The position numbers and the translations under genes were made by a program. A stretch of DNA of 64,000 nt from Candidatus Latescibacterota bacterium (GTDB taxonomy: Bacteria; Latescibacterota; UBA2968), in contig JAJDYX010000032.1 of assembly GCA_022824945.1 (NCBI GenBank), positions 27,295 to 91,294 of the forward strand. Reading direction: 5' to 3'. Each line of letters begins with the position of its first letter. Position 1 is the first letter of the stretch. Under the pieces are notes generated by a model that made no database searches, had not been told where the DNA came from, and worked only from the letters and a program-made list of their open reading frames with translations. Below, in pieces: positions 53,696 to 62,579 of this stretch.

Positions 53696-55036
53696 TTACT
53701 TGCACAACTGTGCCGAAACTTCCACAATGGTTTCCTGTACCACATCGACAACGTGCTGTACTTCCGATTCGGTGATGGTGAAAGGGGGGCTGATGGCGAT
53801 ATGGTCGCCTTCGACACCATCGATCAGGCCGGGAGCTCCGGGCATGAGCAGTACTCCTTTTTCTAAGGCCAGATCCACGATCCTTGCGGTCACTCCTTTT
53901 GAGAGATCGAAGGGGGCACGCGTGGATTTGTCGGCCACGAATTCGATGCCGATCAGCAGGCCCTTCCCGCGTATGCCCCCGACGATCGGCAGGTCCTGCA
54001 AGGGCATGAGTTTTTCCAGCATCAGGTCGCCCATCCGGGCGCAGTTCGATACCAGATCATGCGTCTGGATGTAGTTTTGCACGGCCAGAGCTGTGGCGCA
54101 GGAAAGGGCGTTTCCGCCATAGGTGTGCCCGTGTACAAAAGAGACGGATTCCCTGTAGATGGCGTTGTAGATCTTTTCGTGGACGACGGTTGCAGCAATG
54201 GGCGTATAGCCGCTACTCAGTCCTTTTCCGGTCGCCATAATATCGGGGACCACATCCCAGTGTTCGATGCCGAAGTTGCGGCCTGTTCTGCCAAAGCCGG
54301 TGACGACTTCATCGACGATCATCAGGATATTGTGCCGGTCACAGATCTCCCGAATGAGAGGGTAGTAGTCCTGTGGAGGGGTCACACCGGCGGCGGAGGT
54401 GCCGAGGATGGGTTCGGCGATAAAGGCGGAGATCGACTCGCTCCCCTCCTGTTTGATGACCCGCTCCAGTTCCTCTGCGCAGTGGAGCTGGCATTCCGAG
54501 TGTTCCTTACAGTAGGCGCACCGGTAGGGATAGGGTGGCGAGATATGGGGGAAATTCAGCAGGTAGGGAATATAGTCCTCGCGCCAGGGCGACCGCCCGG
54601 ACATGGAGAGGGCACCAACCGTATTCCCGTGCCAGGCCTGCCACCGGGAGATGACCCTGTACTTTCCGGGATTGCCGGTTGCGATGTGGTACTTCCGGGC
54701 GATTTTCATGGCCGACTCTGTGGCTTCGGACCCTCCGGAAACAAAAAAGACCCGGTTCAGGTCTTCCGGCGCGAGGCTGGCGATCTTGTCTGCCAGATCG
54801 ATCTGGGGCTGGGTGAGGAACCGGGCGTAGGTGAAACAGACCTTCTCCGCCTGTTCGGCCATGGCCTCTGCGATCTCTTTGACCCCGTGGCCGATACTGA
54901 CTACATGCACGCCCGCACAGGCGTCGAGATAGCGCTTTCCTTCCGTATCGAACAGGTAAATACCTTCTCCGTGTGATATCTTCGACCATTCTTTTTTGAG
55001 GGTTCTGTGAAAGATGTGGTCTTTTTGTCGGGACAT
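53696..55036 (-). CDS. Class III aminotransferase (aspartate aminotransferase family)
   Basis: The 446-residue protein has VFFVSGGSEATESAMKIAR for phosphate binding, ILMIVDEVVTGFGRTG with the PLP-binding Asp and the Schiff-base Lys in IMATGKGLSSGYTPI. A Cys-rich insert (YRCAYCKEHSECQLHC) sits in the middle, seen in some omega-amino-acid:pyruvate-type enzymes. The substrate is unknown. GGAAAG lies before the ATG. It stands alone, pointing toward the sigma-like gene, and is not closely similar to the two other aminotransferases in the window. Confidence 0.87.
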   Translation of the reverse strand: MSRQKDHIFHRTLKKEWSKISHGEGIYLFDTEGKRYLDACAGVHVVSIGHGVKEIAEAMAEQAEKVCFTYARFLTQPQIDLADKIASLAPEDLNRVFFVSGGSEATESAMKIARKYHIATGNPGKYRVISRWQAWHGNTVGALSMSGRSPWREDYIPYLLNFPHISPPYPYRCAYCKEHSECQLHCAEELERVIKQEGSESISAFIAEPILGTSAAGVTPPQDYYPLIREICDRHNILMIVDEVVTGFGRTGRNFGIEHWDVVPDIMATGKGLSSGYTPIAATVVHEKIYNAIYRESVSFVHGHTYGGNALSCATALAVQNYIQTHDLVSNCARMGDLMLEKLMPLQDLPIVGGIRGKGLLIGIEFVADKSTRAPFDLSKGVTARIVDLALEKGVLLMPGAPGLIDGVEGDHIAISPPFTITESEVQHVVDVVQETIVEVSAQLCK

Positions 55037-55383
55037 TGTCTTTCCTTTCGTTTATAAAATTGCCAGGCAGCGGGCAAGATAGCTTTTCGGCACGGGTCTC
55101 GCAAGCAATTCGAGATCTCCTCCCGCGACCCACTATTTTGAAACCTTTAGATGTATGGCGTGTATCTAAGATGTAACAGGGGATGGACAGCAATCGAGAA
55201 ATATATTCGAGATTGTGAAACTTTATAAATGTTAAATGCGTTTAAGAAAGGTATATAACAACTCATTAAATAACGCATCTCTGGGAGGGGGTGACAATCA
55301 TTTTCACACAGATGGAAACGCCAACTGTTGCACCAGGATTCCGCGCCGGGTCGGACAAAGCGGAACAAGCGGTAGGAGATAAA
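55037..55383. other. Divergent intergenic region before the sigma factor gene
   Basis: This AT-rich gap of about 350 bases separates the aminotransferase and the sigma factor gene. The frame of the sigma gene is open to a GTG at 55291 beside GGGAGGGG, giving a possible 31-residue extension, but that site is too close to the GTG for good initiation. I see no palindrome that I would call an operator. Confidence 0.45.
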
Positions 55384-56247
55384 ATGGAATACACGCAACA
55401 AGAGACGCAGTACGCGCGCGAAGCTTCTGTTCAGAGCTATCTCAAGGAACTGCGTAAGTATCCCCCATTGAGCCGAGAAGAGGAACAAAAAGTTCTTCGC
55501 AAGGCCAAAGAAGGGGATCAGGCGGCGGTTGACAAGATTATTACGTCAAATTTGCGTTTTGTCGTCAGTGTTGCGCTCGAATATCAGGGGCGGGGTGTGC
55601 CGCTTGCCGATTTGATTGCCGAGGGCAATATGGGATTGATGGAAGCTCTCAAGCGTTTTGACCAGGAACGCGGATTTAAGTTCATCAGCTATGCGGTGTG
55701 GTGGATTCGGCAGTGTATTCTCAACGCGCTCAAGCGCACGTCTAATGTGGTTATGCCTGCAAATCGCCAGGAGGATATGGACCGGATGGCGCGTCGCTGG
55801 GGGCAGATGACCCAGGAACTGGGGCGCGTGCCCGCGCTGGACGAAGTTGCCAGCGATATGCAGATCAGTGACAAACGCGCAGAGCGGGCGTTGCGCTGTG
55901 TGCGCCCAGATCTGTCTTTGTCTGCGCCTGTAGATACGGCGGGCGAGCAACCGCTGATGAATCTACTCGAGGCCGACGAAGAGGATCCAGATCAGCTCGT
56001 GATATACCGGGATCAGTCCGAGTTCATATCGCGGTCTCTCAATGATTCTCTGGATCCCCGGGAACGAGATGTTATTCGCGCTTATTTTGGTCTCGACGGA
56101 GATGAGCGCCAGACGCTGAGTGACATTGGCTGTTCTCTGGGTGTTACCCGAGAGCGCGTGCGCCAGATTCGCAATCGCGCGCTCGCCAAGTTGCAGCGAT
56201 ATTTTCGAAGAAATGTTCCGGGTGGAAAAGTGGAAGATCTGGTCTGA
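55384..56247 (+). CDS. RpoD-like sigma-70 family RNA polymerase sigma factor
   Basis: The 287-residue protein holds the complete core of a group 2-like sigma factor: region 1.2 (SVQSYLKELRKYPPLSREEE), region 2 (NLRFVVSVALEYQGRGVPLADLI, then GFKFISYAVWWIRQ), region 3, and region 4 (DPRERDVIRAYFGLDG, SDIGCSLGVTRERVRQIRNRAL). It directs RNA polymerase to housekeeping-like promoters, perhaps under stress or in stationary phase. AGGAG at 55374-55378 fixes the ATG at 55384; an upstream GTG would add 31 residues. A good terminator follows. Confidence 0.9.
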   Translation: MEYTQQETQYAREASVQSYLKELRKYPPLSREEEQKVLRKAKEGDQAAVDKIITSNLRFVVSVALEYQGRGVPLADLIAEGNMGLMEALKRFDQERGFKFISYAVWWIRQCILNALKRTSNVVMPANRQEDMDRMARRWGQMTQELGRVPALDEVASDMQISDKRAERALRCVRPDLSLSAPVDTAGEQPLMNLLEADEEDPDQLVIYRDQSEFISRSLNDSLDPRERDVIRAYFGLDGDERQTLSDIGCSLGVTRERVRQIRNRALAKLQRYFRRNVPGGKVEDLV

Positions 56248-56268
56248 TACCATGTGTCTTCGAAGTAT

Positions 56269-56304
56269 TAAAGGCGGTTCTGGTTTTTCCAGAGCCGCCT
56301 TTTC
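56269..56304 (+). terminator. Rho-independent terminator of the sigma factor gene
   Basis: AAAGGCGGTTCTGG pairs with CCAGAGCCGCCTTT around a TTTTT loop, with one G-U pair, and ends in TTTTC. It lies 22 bases after the stop codon. Confidence 0.88.
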
Positions 56305-56350
56305 TGTGCAGGCTCTTGCAGCAAAAAGGGTTGATTTATTTAAAAATGGA

Positions 56351-56395
56351 GTGTAGATTCTACACGCTTTCTGGATCCTTTTAACATCCTTTTAA
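56351..56395. promoter_or_regulatory. Palindromic operator candidate and tandem 11-mer before mlaE
   Basis: GTGTAGA-T-TCTACAC (56351-56365) is a perfect 15-base palindrome. Eight bases further on, ATCCTTTTAAC occurs twice in direct tandem (56374-56395). Both lie within 70 bases of the mlaE start and are the natural place for a repressor or promoter of the lipid-transport operon. Confidence 0.5.
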
Positions 56396-56419
56396 CCCGC
56401 CTCACTATTGGGCTTCACT

Positions 56420-57193
56420 ATGGGCCGATTATTTGCATTCCTCGGTGGGCAACTCGCCGCATTTTTCGTCCAGGTTTTCCAGATGTTCTGCTATGGCGTC
56501 CAGTGCGTAACGGAAATGCGGCATCTCTATCTCTATCGACATCAGATTATCGAACAGTGTTATGCTGTTGGTGTTAGTTCTCTGCCCCTGGTCTGCTTGA
56601 TTTCGGCTTTTAGCGGGATGGCGGTCGCTATTCAGACGGCTTATCAGATGGAAGAGTACGTGCCCGATTATATGGTTGGTGCGCTTATGGTCCGCTCTGT
56701 GATACTCGTGCTGTCGCCTATTTTGTTGGGGCTCGTGCTCGCGGGCAGGGTGGGGGCGGGCGTCGCGTCTGAACTCGGCACGATGAAAGTCTCAGAGCAA
56801 GTTGATGCGCTCGCGTCAATGGCTGTCGATCCGGTGGGATATCTCATGTTGCCCCGAATGCTCGCTGGCGCGATTATGGTTCCAGTTCTCGTGATTTATT
56901 CTTTTTTGGTCGCGAATATCTGCGGGTTTGCTATGTCGATGATCAAGATGGCTATTACGCCTACAGAATTAGTCAAAGGTATGAAACTGTATTTTGAAGT
57001 GTATGATGTTTTTGTCGGGTTGGTCAAATCCGTTGTTTATGGTGGGTTGCTGACGTTTATGGGGTCTTACAAGGGGCTGTGTACCGCAGGCGGCGCACAG
57101 GGCGTTGGACGGGCTGCCACGGCTGCAGTTGTGATATCTTCTGCGCTTGTTCTCATTCTCGATTATTTTTTAACACACGCACTGTTGTATTAA
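56420..57193 (+). CDS. mlaE: MlaE-type ABC transporter permease
   Basis: The 257-residue inner-membrane permease belongs to the MlaE family that moves phospholipids or other lipids between the membranes. About five membrane helices are visible, with the family motif VLAGRVGAGVASELGTMKVSEQVDALASM near residues 112-140. A TTG at 56408 is an alternative start; neither has a strong ribosome binding site. The ATPase gene follows after three bases and the MCE gene after that, giving the standard operon order. Confidence 0.93.
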   Translation: MGRLFAFLGGQLAAFFVQVFQMFCYGVQCVTEMRHLYLYRHQIIEQCYAVGVSSLPLVCLISAFSGMAVAIQTAYQMEEYVPDYMVGALMVRSVILVLSPILLGLVLAGRVGAGVASELGTMKVSEQVDALASMAVDPVGYLMLPRMLAGAIMVPVLVIYSFLVANICGFAMSMIKMAITPTELVKGMKLYFEVYDVFVGLVKSVVYGGLLTFMGSYKGLCTAGGAQGVGRAATAAVVISSALVLILDYFLTHALLY

Positions 57194-57196
57194 ACT

Positions 57197-57940
57197 ATGG
57201 CAAATGAAACGGCTATTGAATTTGTCGAGGTGTTTAAGTCTTTTGAAGCACAACCCGTGCTGAAAGGGCTTGACCTGCGGGTTCCCTGGTCTGAGATTAC
57301 GACTATTTTGGGACCGAGTGGGTGCGGCAAAAGTGTGACTTTAAAGCATGTTATTGGGATTGAGCGGGCAGATGTGGGAAAGGTCGTCGTTGCCGGTTAT
57401 GACATGGCGCGGATTCGCCATGGTGAGTTGATCGAGTTGCGCAAGCGCATCGGGGTTTTATTTCAGTCTTCGGCACTTTTTGATTCTATGACGGTGAAGG
57501 AAAATGTGGCTTTTGGGTTGCGTATGCACACCAGGATGTCCGAAGAAGAAATTTCAGAGCGCGTGCATGTATGCCTCGATGCTGTGCGGTTGGCGGGCAC
57601 AGAGGCGAAGATGCCAGTTGAGTTGTCGGGGGGAATGAGAAAACGCGCGGCACTTGCGCGGGCCATTGCGATGGAACCCGATTTTATTCTTTACGATGAA
57701 CCCACAACGGGTCTCGATCCAAATACATCCAGTGTTGTGGGGGACTATATACTTAAGTTGCAATCGGAACTCGATGTGACATCGGTGGTCGTCACCCACG
57801 ATATGCCCCTTGCCCGGCGCGTTTCGGATCGGGTTGCCTTGCTCTATGAGGGCAAAGCGGTGGTTCAAGGTGCAATGGAAGATGTCGAAGCAGCTAACAA
57901 TGAGGTTTTCGAATTGTTTGTTCAGGGCAAATTGGGGTAG
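57197..57940 (+). CDS. mlaF: MlaF-type ABC transporter ATPase
   Basis: The 247-residue ATPase has Walker A GPSGCGKSVTLKHV, the signature VELSGGMRKRAALAR, Walker B FILYDEPTTGLDP and the switch His in VVVTHDM. The GGMRKR signature variant is typical of MlaF/Ttg2A. It energises lipid transfer together with the permease upstream and the MCE protein downstream; three-base gaps on each side show one translational unit. Confidence 0.94.
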   Translation: MANETAIEFVEVFKSFEAQPVLKGLDLRVPWSEITTILGPSGCGKSVTLKHVIGIERADVGKVVVAGYDMARIRHGELIELRKRIGVLFQSSALFDSMTVKENVAFGLRMHTRMSEEEISERVHVCLDAVRLAGTEAKMPVELSGGMRKRAALARAIAMEPDFILYDEPTTGLDPNTSSVVGDYILKLQSELDVTSVVVTHDMPLARRVSDRVALLYEGKAVVQGAMEDVEAANNEVFELFVQGKLG

Positions 57941-57943
57941 CTT

Positions 57944-58855
57944 ATGAGAAATCGTCGGCAAGAAATTATCCTGGGCGCAGTTATATTTTTTGCAGCCGTT
58001 ATTCTGGTGGTCGGCACGGTGTGGCTTTCTGAGCGCTATGCAGGCGCGGCTGGTGGATATCGCATCCATGCTAAGTTCAACAGTGTGCCGGGGCTTCAAG
58101 TGGGCAATCCCGTGACGTTTCGCGGGGTGCGGGTGGGAAAGGTGCTGTCTATCACCCTTGAGGATGGACTGCCTTATGTTGCACTCGGGTTTGCCGCGGT
58201 GAGAGATTTGCCCGTGGATTCGCGTTTTTTACTCAAGTCCGATGGTCTGCTGGGTGGGCAGATGATCGAAATTCAGTTGGGAGAGTCGGAACAGCGTCTT
58301 CCAGATGGTGCTGTTGTGCAGGGGACTTCTGCTTCTGACCTCGATGCGATGGTGTCTGAAAGCAGGCTTACGATCGAAAAAATTCGCAATGCAGTAGATG
58401 GCGTAGCCAGTGATAACAATCTCGCGCATCTGGAAAGTGTTCTTTCGCGTATTGATACGACCACGTACTATCTCAACCGATTATTGAATGACGATAATCT
58501 GGGTAAGGTCGATAAGATGCTCGACAGTTTGGCGGTGGCGACGGGCGATGCGAGTGGATTGATGCGGGATAATCGCGAAAATTTGAGTATTGCTGTGACT
58601 AATCTAACAGTAACTTTGGAACGCCTTGCGCGCATTTCGGCACAGATGGAATCGACTTCGGTTGCTATGCAGAATACTTTTGCCAATCTCGATGATATTT
58701 CCAAAGGGATACGAGAAGGACGCGGTACGGTCGGGCGTTTGGTTAAGGACGAAGCGGTGTACGAGCATCTGGATCGCACACTGACGTCTGTGGATAGTCT
58801 TATTGAAGATATCAAGCGGGATCCCAAACGCTATCTCCATATTAGTATATTCTGA
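57944..58855 (+). CDS. mlaD: MlaD-type MCE domain protein
   Basis: The 303-residue protein has one N-terminal membrane helix (about residues 8-30), an MCE domain (about 38-115, with VPGLQVGNPVTFRGVRVGKV) and a long C-terminal helical part (about 150-300) with hydrophobic heptads. It would form the periplasmic hexameric ring or needle that conducts lipids from the MlaE/MlaF complex. Helical tails of this length are longer than that of E. coli MlaD (about 183 residues in all) and resemble PqiB/LetB- or Mce-type extended tubes. Confidence 0.92.
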   Translation: MRNRRQEIILGAVIFFAAVILVVGTVWLSERYAGAAGGYRIHAKFNSVPGLQVGNPVTFRGVRVGKVLSITLEDGLPYVALGFAAVRDLPVDSRFLLKSDGLLGGQMIEIQLGESEQRLPDGAVVQGTSASDLDAMVSESRLTIEKIRNAVDGVASDNNLAHLESVLSRIDTTTYYLNRLLNDDNLGKVDKMLDSLAVATGDASGLMRDNRENLSIAVTNLTVTLERLARISAQMESTSVAMQNTFANLDDISKGIREGRGTVGRLVKDEAVYEHLDRTLTSVDSLIEDIKRDPKRYLHISIF

Positions 58856-58865
58856 GGAGTTCACT

Positions 58866-59738
58866 ATGGTCATAAGGATTCTGCTTTTGCTCGTTGCTCT
58901 TACAGCTACTATCTCAGCGACCGATCTGGCGTGGTTTCATTGGAAGGATAATGATGCGATCTCTTTTGGCGGGTTTGTACCCGAGATGAGAGCTGTAAAA
59001 GCAATTGTGGGAAAAGGTGATGAGGCACCGCGCATTGTGTATGGCGACCGTCATGGGGCAGTTTACGTGTTGGAAATGCAAGAGGGGCGCTTTCGAGAGG
59101 TGTGGAGAAGTCCGCCATTGAGATCGGAGATTGCAGAAGTTTTTGTTCTGGATATCGATGTCGATGACGAACTTGAGATCGTGGCATATACCCATGCTGG
59201 AGATATTGCGTTTTATCGCGCCAGCGATTTCCATGAAATCTGGCGAAGTCCGGACAATGAGTTTGCATCGGTTTCGGCTATGGTGATTGAAAATATTGAC
59301 GACGATCCGCAGCTCGAGCTGGTGTTTTGCGGCGAAGATGCTGCGGAGAGTCGGAGCTATCGGTCGCCGACTGGATCGCGCGATAATCTCGACCAGGATC
59401 GCGCCGCACAGATTGGGCGGTTGTTTGTGTTCGATTGCAAAAATCTGTTTTTAGAATGGAGCAGTGAGCCGGGGCTGTGGGCACAGAGTATGGCTGTTGG
59501 CGATCTCGACGATGACGGTGAGCTTGAGATTGTACTCAATACGGGTTTTGTTATTGGCGCGACTTATCAACGCGTTGAGTGGGAATACCGAGATGGCTTT
59601 GGAGATAAAATTGGCTATGCAGACCTCGATGGCGATGGCATACCCGAGTTGATCGGCGAGATGAAAAAGCCCCATCAATTTATTCGCATTTTTGATGTGG
59701 ATCTGCAATCCGAGAGTTTTCTGAGTTCGGGGAGGTAA
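58866..59738 (+). CDS. Secreted FG-GAP/VCBS-like repeat protein
   Basis: The 290-residue protein has a signal peptide (to about residue 19) and repeats with Ca-binding loops, such as DIDVDDELEIVAYT, NIDDDPQLELVF, DLDDDGELEIVLNT and DLDGDGIPELIGE. These build a beta-propeller of the FG-GAP/VCBS type, found on surface or periplasmic binding proteins. GAGGAG precedes the ATG, 10 bases after the mlaD stop, so it is probably an accessory of the lipid transporter, an association I have not seen described. Too short for a full seven-bladed propeller. Confidence 0.75.
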   Translation: MVIRILLLLVALTATISATDLAWFHWKDNDAISFGGFVPEMRAVKAIVGKGDEAPRIVYGDRHGAVYVLEMQEGRFREVWRSPPLRSEIAEVFVLDIDVDDELEIVAYTHAGDIAFYRASDFHEIWRSPDNEFASVSAMVIENIDDDPQLELVFCGEDAAESRSYRSPTGSRDNLDQDRAAQIGRLFVFDCKNLFLEWSSEPGLWAQSMAVGDLDDDGELEIVLNTGFVIGATYQRVEWEYRDGFGDKIGYADLDGDGIPELIGEMKKPHQFIRIFDVDLQSESFLSSGR

Positions 59739-59803
59739 AAACCAGAGGCTTTAATCTTGACGGTCTCTGGCAAAATGGGTAAATTTATTTACGAACGAGT
59801 TGT

Positions 59804-59880
59804 CGGAGCGTAGCGCAGCTCGGTAGCGCACCATCTTGGGGTGATGGGGGTCGCTGGTTCAAATCCAGTCGCTCCGACCA
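59804..59880 (+). tRNA. tRNA-Pro (anticodon GGG)
   Basis: The cloverleaf is complete. The acceptor stem CGGAGCG (59804-59810) pairs with CGCTCCG (59870-59876); the D arm is GCGC/GCGC; the anticodon stem CCATC/GATGG encloses TTGGGGT, so the anticodon is GGG (Pro, codons CCC/CCU); the T arm is CTGG-TTCAAAT-CCAG. The discriminator A and the CCA end are encoded. Confidence 0.96.
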
Positions 59881-59890
59881 TAATAATACA

Positions 59891-59924
59891 GGGGTTATGC
59901 AATAAAAGCATAACCCCTTGTTTT
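59891..59924 (+). terminator. Terminator of the tRNA gene
   Basis: GGGGTTATGC (59891-59900) pairs perfectly with GCATAACCCC (59908-59917), followed by TTGTTTT. It ends the tRNA transcript, and separates the tRNA from the downstream 598-residue gene. Confidence 0.9.
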
Positions 59925-59975
59925 GTGACTGTTAGACGGATTAAAAATAAATAGCGGCGAGAGGAGATTTGTGCA

Positions 59976-61772
59976 ATGTCAGACATGTTCTCAGGCGATA
60001 TAACGAAAGCAGATGGTTTGCAAATCAGTGCGATCTTTGAATTTATGGATCCCGAATATCACAAGGCTGTGGTCAGACGCGCAATTGATTCACGGGATAA
60101 GGTGTCAAAAGAAGCGCGGGGATTGCTCAACTCGGCTATAAACAGCACAGTGAAAGTACCGCAGTTCCCAAAAGAACCCGCTAAGGCCCCAACGCCTTAT
60201 CTCCTGGAGCATGTTCTGAAAGCCGTGACGATATTCGACAAGCTAACGGGCGCGGTTTTGAAGGTTTGGGCAGAGTCGCATGACGCGCTCGGTGATGTGG
60301 TTGTTAAACATCTCGAGGATCTGGCTATGCCGGCTGAATATCCAGATTTTTCTGGGAATCAATTCCGAGGTTCCTGGTTCAGTGATGTATGGGAGCGTGA
60401 GATAGATAAAATTCTCGAATGCCACGGCGATTTTGATAAAGATGATGTTGCGCTGATGCTGTGCTATGTATCTGGTAAAATACCCGGGTCTCGAGAAACA
60501 AAAGACGATGTTTTGTCACAAGGGCTCGAATATTTGAGGTCGCTGCCGCCCAATGCACCTGAATGGGAGCAGGAGATTCCAGAGTTTGTCGCATCGCTGA
60601 ATGCCATTCAAAAGAAAAAAGAAAAACAACGCAGCCAAGCGGTTGAACTTGACACTGCGATTGCCGATATCGGAGATGCTTGCTCTGCAGAACTGGCATT
60701 TTTCCAACGAGATATAACGTCATGGTCTGTGGCGCAACTTTCACCGGATGCAGATATTTTGGAGGCACTTCAACTGACAAAGAAGTTGCAGTCTTTGCTG
60801 ACCGAGTATCAATCTGTTTATGTAATGGCACCTGTTTTTAGCGAGGAGCAGATTAGGAGACAGGAACGGGCGGCGTTGGAGCCTCGCATTTTGTCGATGA
60901 TGGGCCGCATAGATCGGCTTATGGGTGGGAGCGATGGGCCGGATGATGATTCTCCATCGGGAGTAGATGTGGTGTACGACTCCGAAGACCCGACAGAGCA
61001 CACCGACCTGTTAGCCGATGCTCAGACAGACGCACAGGCGGAAGTCAGGAGTTCATCCGGTGGATCCGAAGAACAACAGACAACAGGTGAGGCGATAGAG
61101 CCTTCCGAGGATCCAGATGGAGATGTGAAATCTGAAGTAGAAAATAAACGAGCGTTTTCTGATGAAGATTACACATCGCTGCAATCGGAGAATCAATGTC
61201 TCAATCGCAAGCTCAAATCGCTGCATAACAAATTATACACGAGTGAGAAAGAGGCCGAAATTTGGCGCGTGGCTTATATCGAGGAGGCGAGTAAGGGCCC
61301 GATGACCGTGGGTGAAGATGAGGATTTGTCCATTGAAAGCGTGAATGATGCTGTCGAGCTTGCCAAGGAAAGGTTCGACGATGAACTTCTCTTCCAGCTC
61401 AATGGGAAATCGTGCGTTGAAGATAACCCATTCAAGCATCCCAAAGCTGTGTGGGACGCGCTTCAATGGCTGGCGACTACGTATTATGGAGCTCGTATGG
61501 GGGAGATCAATTTGTCGAGCCTCGACGTGTCAATCCGCGAAGCGTGTAAGTGGTGGTACAGAGGTCACCAGAGCGATATAACAATGAATAAGTACGAGGA
61601 TTGGTACACGACTAAAGTTGGGAACAAGGTCTATTGGCTACATAAGCACATCGGAACGGGGAGCAATAAGGATGCGCGCTATACCATTCGGGTCGCTTTT
61701 GATTGGGACAAGAGCAAGGAGCGCGTCGTTGTTGGTTTCATCGGTCAGCACCAACAGACGGATGCGACATGA
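59976..61772 (+). CDS. Large coiled-coil protein of unknown function next to a tRNA gene
   Basis: I do not recognise a named family for most of this 598-residue protein. It has a helical N-terminal half, an acidic low-complexity linker (about residues 310-390), a coiled coil (about 400-430, SENQCLNRKLKSLHNKLYTSEKE), and a compact C-terminal domain (about 460-598) ending in YTIRVAFDWDKSKERVVVGFIG, a beta-hairpin end that recurs in large bacterial proteins of unknown role, often in defence islands. GAGAGGAG precedes the ATG. A NYN nuclease gene faces it across about 100 bases. Confidence 0.7.
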   Translation: MSDMFSGDITKADGLQISAIFEFMDPEYHKAVVRRAIDSRDKVSKEARGLLNSAINSTVKVPQFPKEPAKAPTPYLLEHVLKAVTIFDKLTGAVLKVWAESHDALGDVVVKHLEDLAMPAEYPDFSGNQFRGSWFSDVWEREIDKILECHGDFDKDDVALMLCYVSGKIPGSRETKDDVLSQGLEYLRSLPPNAPEWEQEIPEFVASLNAIQKKKEKQRSQAVELDTAIADIGDACSAELAFFQRDITSWSVAQLSPDADILEALQLTKKLQSLLTEYQSVYVMAPVFSEEQIRRQERAALEPRILSMMGRIDRLMGGSDGPDDDSPSGVDVVYDSEDPTEHTDLLADAQTDAQAEVRSSSGGSEEQQTTGEAIEPSEDPDGDVKSEVENKRAFSDEDYTSLQSENQCLNRKLKSLHNKLYTSEKEAEIWRVAYIEEASKGPMTVGEDEDLSIESVNDAVELAKERFDDELLFQLNGKSCVEDNPFKHPKAVWDALQWLATTYYGARMGEINLSSLDVSIREACKWWYRGHQSDITMNKYEDWYTTKVGNKVYWLHKHIGTGSNKDARYTIRVAFDWDKSKERVVVGFIGQHQQTDAT

Positions 61773-61775
61773 GAA

Positions 61776-61799
61776 GTAGGGGCGAAAAATCTTTCGCCC
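61776..61799. repeat. Palindromic intergenic repeat, copy 4
   Basis: GTAGGGGCGAA and TTCGCCC form a hairpin of the same type as the first module at 3258-3281. A TGGTC...GACCA dyad follows at 61802-61839. The element lies between the two convergent defence-like genes. Confidence 0.6.
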
Positions 61800-61875
61800 G
61801 CTGGTCGCGTCATCCCGTGATGGTTCTACACGAGACCAGACCAGTTCACGAGGGACGAGAACTGGGAGCTGAGGT

Positions 61876-62484
61876 TTAGTTCTTCTGAAATTTCTCGGCG
61901 TCAGCAGGCCATTGAATATCTCTGCACTCATCGGCATGCCACAGTAGTTCGCGCGAAAGCTTTTGAGCAGGGGGAGGTAATTGGACTATAACGATCTGGA
62001 GACCTGCAATCCGACCGTGTTTCATAGCGGGCACACAATCTGTGTCACCCGAAACGAGGATGATCCGGTCCACGGCTTTTGAAACCGAAAAAGTCGCAAT
62101 ATCGAGCCCAAGACGCATGTCAACGCCTTTTTGTTCAAAATCCGGGAAAAAATCATCATCGGAAAGTGATGTGCTCTTTACTGGAATCTTTTTGAGCTTG
62201 AAGCCTCGAAATTTTAGAACGCCACGACGAACCGCAAAGTAGTCTTTGGCCGCCAGAATATCCAGCCAGCCATGTGCGTCAAATGTTCTCCTGTCTCCAG
62301 ACACTGGAAGACGCACTGTACCTGTGTATGGATCGCAGTCGTAGTATAAAATCCGAAAAAGTTGCTCATCCTTACGAACGATACTCAGCGCAACCTTCTC
62401 AATAAAATCTGGATTATAGCGATAGACCAGGCTTGCTGCTTTCCTCAAGTAGCCCCCATCAATCAAAATCGTCACTTTCGGCAT
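61876..62484 (-). CDS. NYN domain (PIN-like) ribonuclease
   Basis: The 202-residue protein is a LabA/NYN-type nuclease: TILIDGGYLRKAASL with the first Asp, DMRLGLDIATFS with the middle Asp pair, and LVSGDTDCVPAMKHGR with the third acidic group. These form the metal site of a PIN-like RNase. Such proteins take part in RNA decay or phage defence. A promoter and an attenuator-like hairpin precede it on the minus strand (62580-62608; 62500-62540). The ribosome binding site is weak. Confidence 0.88.
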   Translation of the reverse strand: MPKVTILIDGGYLRKAASLVYRYNPDFIEKVALSIVRKDEQLFRILYYDCDPYTGTVRLPVSGDRRTFDAHGWLDILAAKDYFAVRRGVLKFRGFKLKKIPVKSTSLSDDDFFPDFEQKGVDMRLGLDIATFSVSKAVDRIILVSGDTDCVPAMKHGRIAGLQIVIVQLPPPAQKLSRELLWHADECRDIQWPADAEKFQKN

Positions 62485-62499
62485 ACACGCCTAACCCTA

Positions 62500-62540
62500 A
62501 TAAAAAATAAAAGCCCCTGTGCGTCACCACACGGGGGCTA
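62500..62540 (-). terminator. Rho-independent terminator upstream of the NYN gene
   Basis: On the minus strand AGCCCCCGTGTG pairs with CACAGGGGCT, with a two-base bulge, and is followed by TTTTATTTTTTATT. It lies between a minus-strand promoter and the NYN start codon, so it either ends a small RNA or attenuates the NYN gene. Confidence 0.72.
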
Positions 62541-62579
62541 AAAGATAGACTCGCCTACGAGCGTAGCGGATATAAATCA

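Noticed and set aside
54059..54976. Plus-strand frame of 305 codons opposite the aminotransferase
   Set aside because: It is Gly/Val/Asp-rich antisense reading of a well-supported aminotransferase gene.
55291..55383. GTG start of the sigma factor at 55291
   Set aside because: The purine-rich site directly touches the GTG, which is too close, while the ATG at 55384 has a well-spaced AGGAG.
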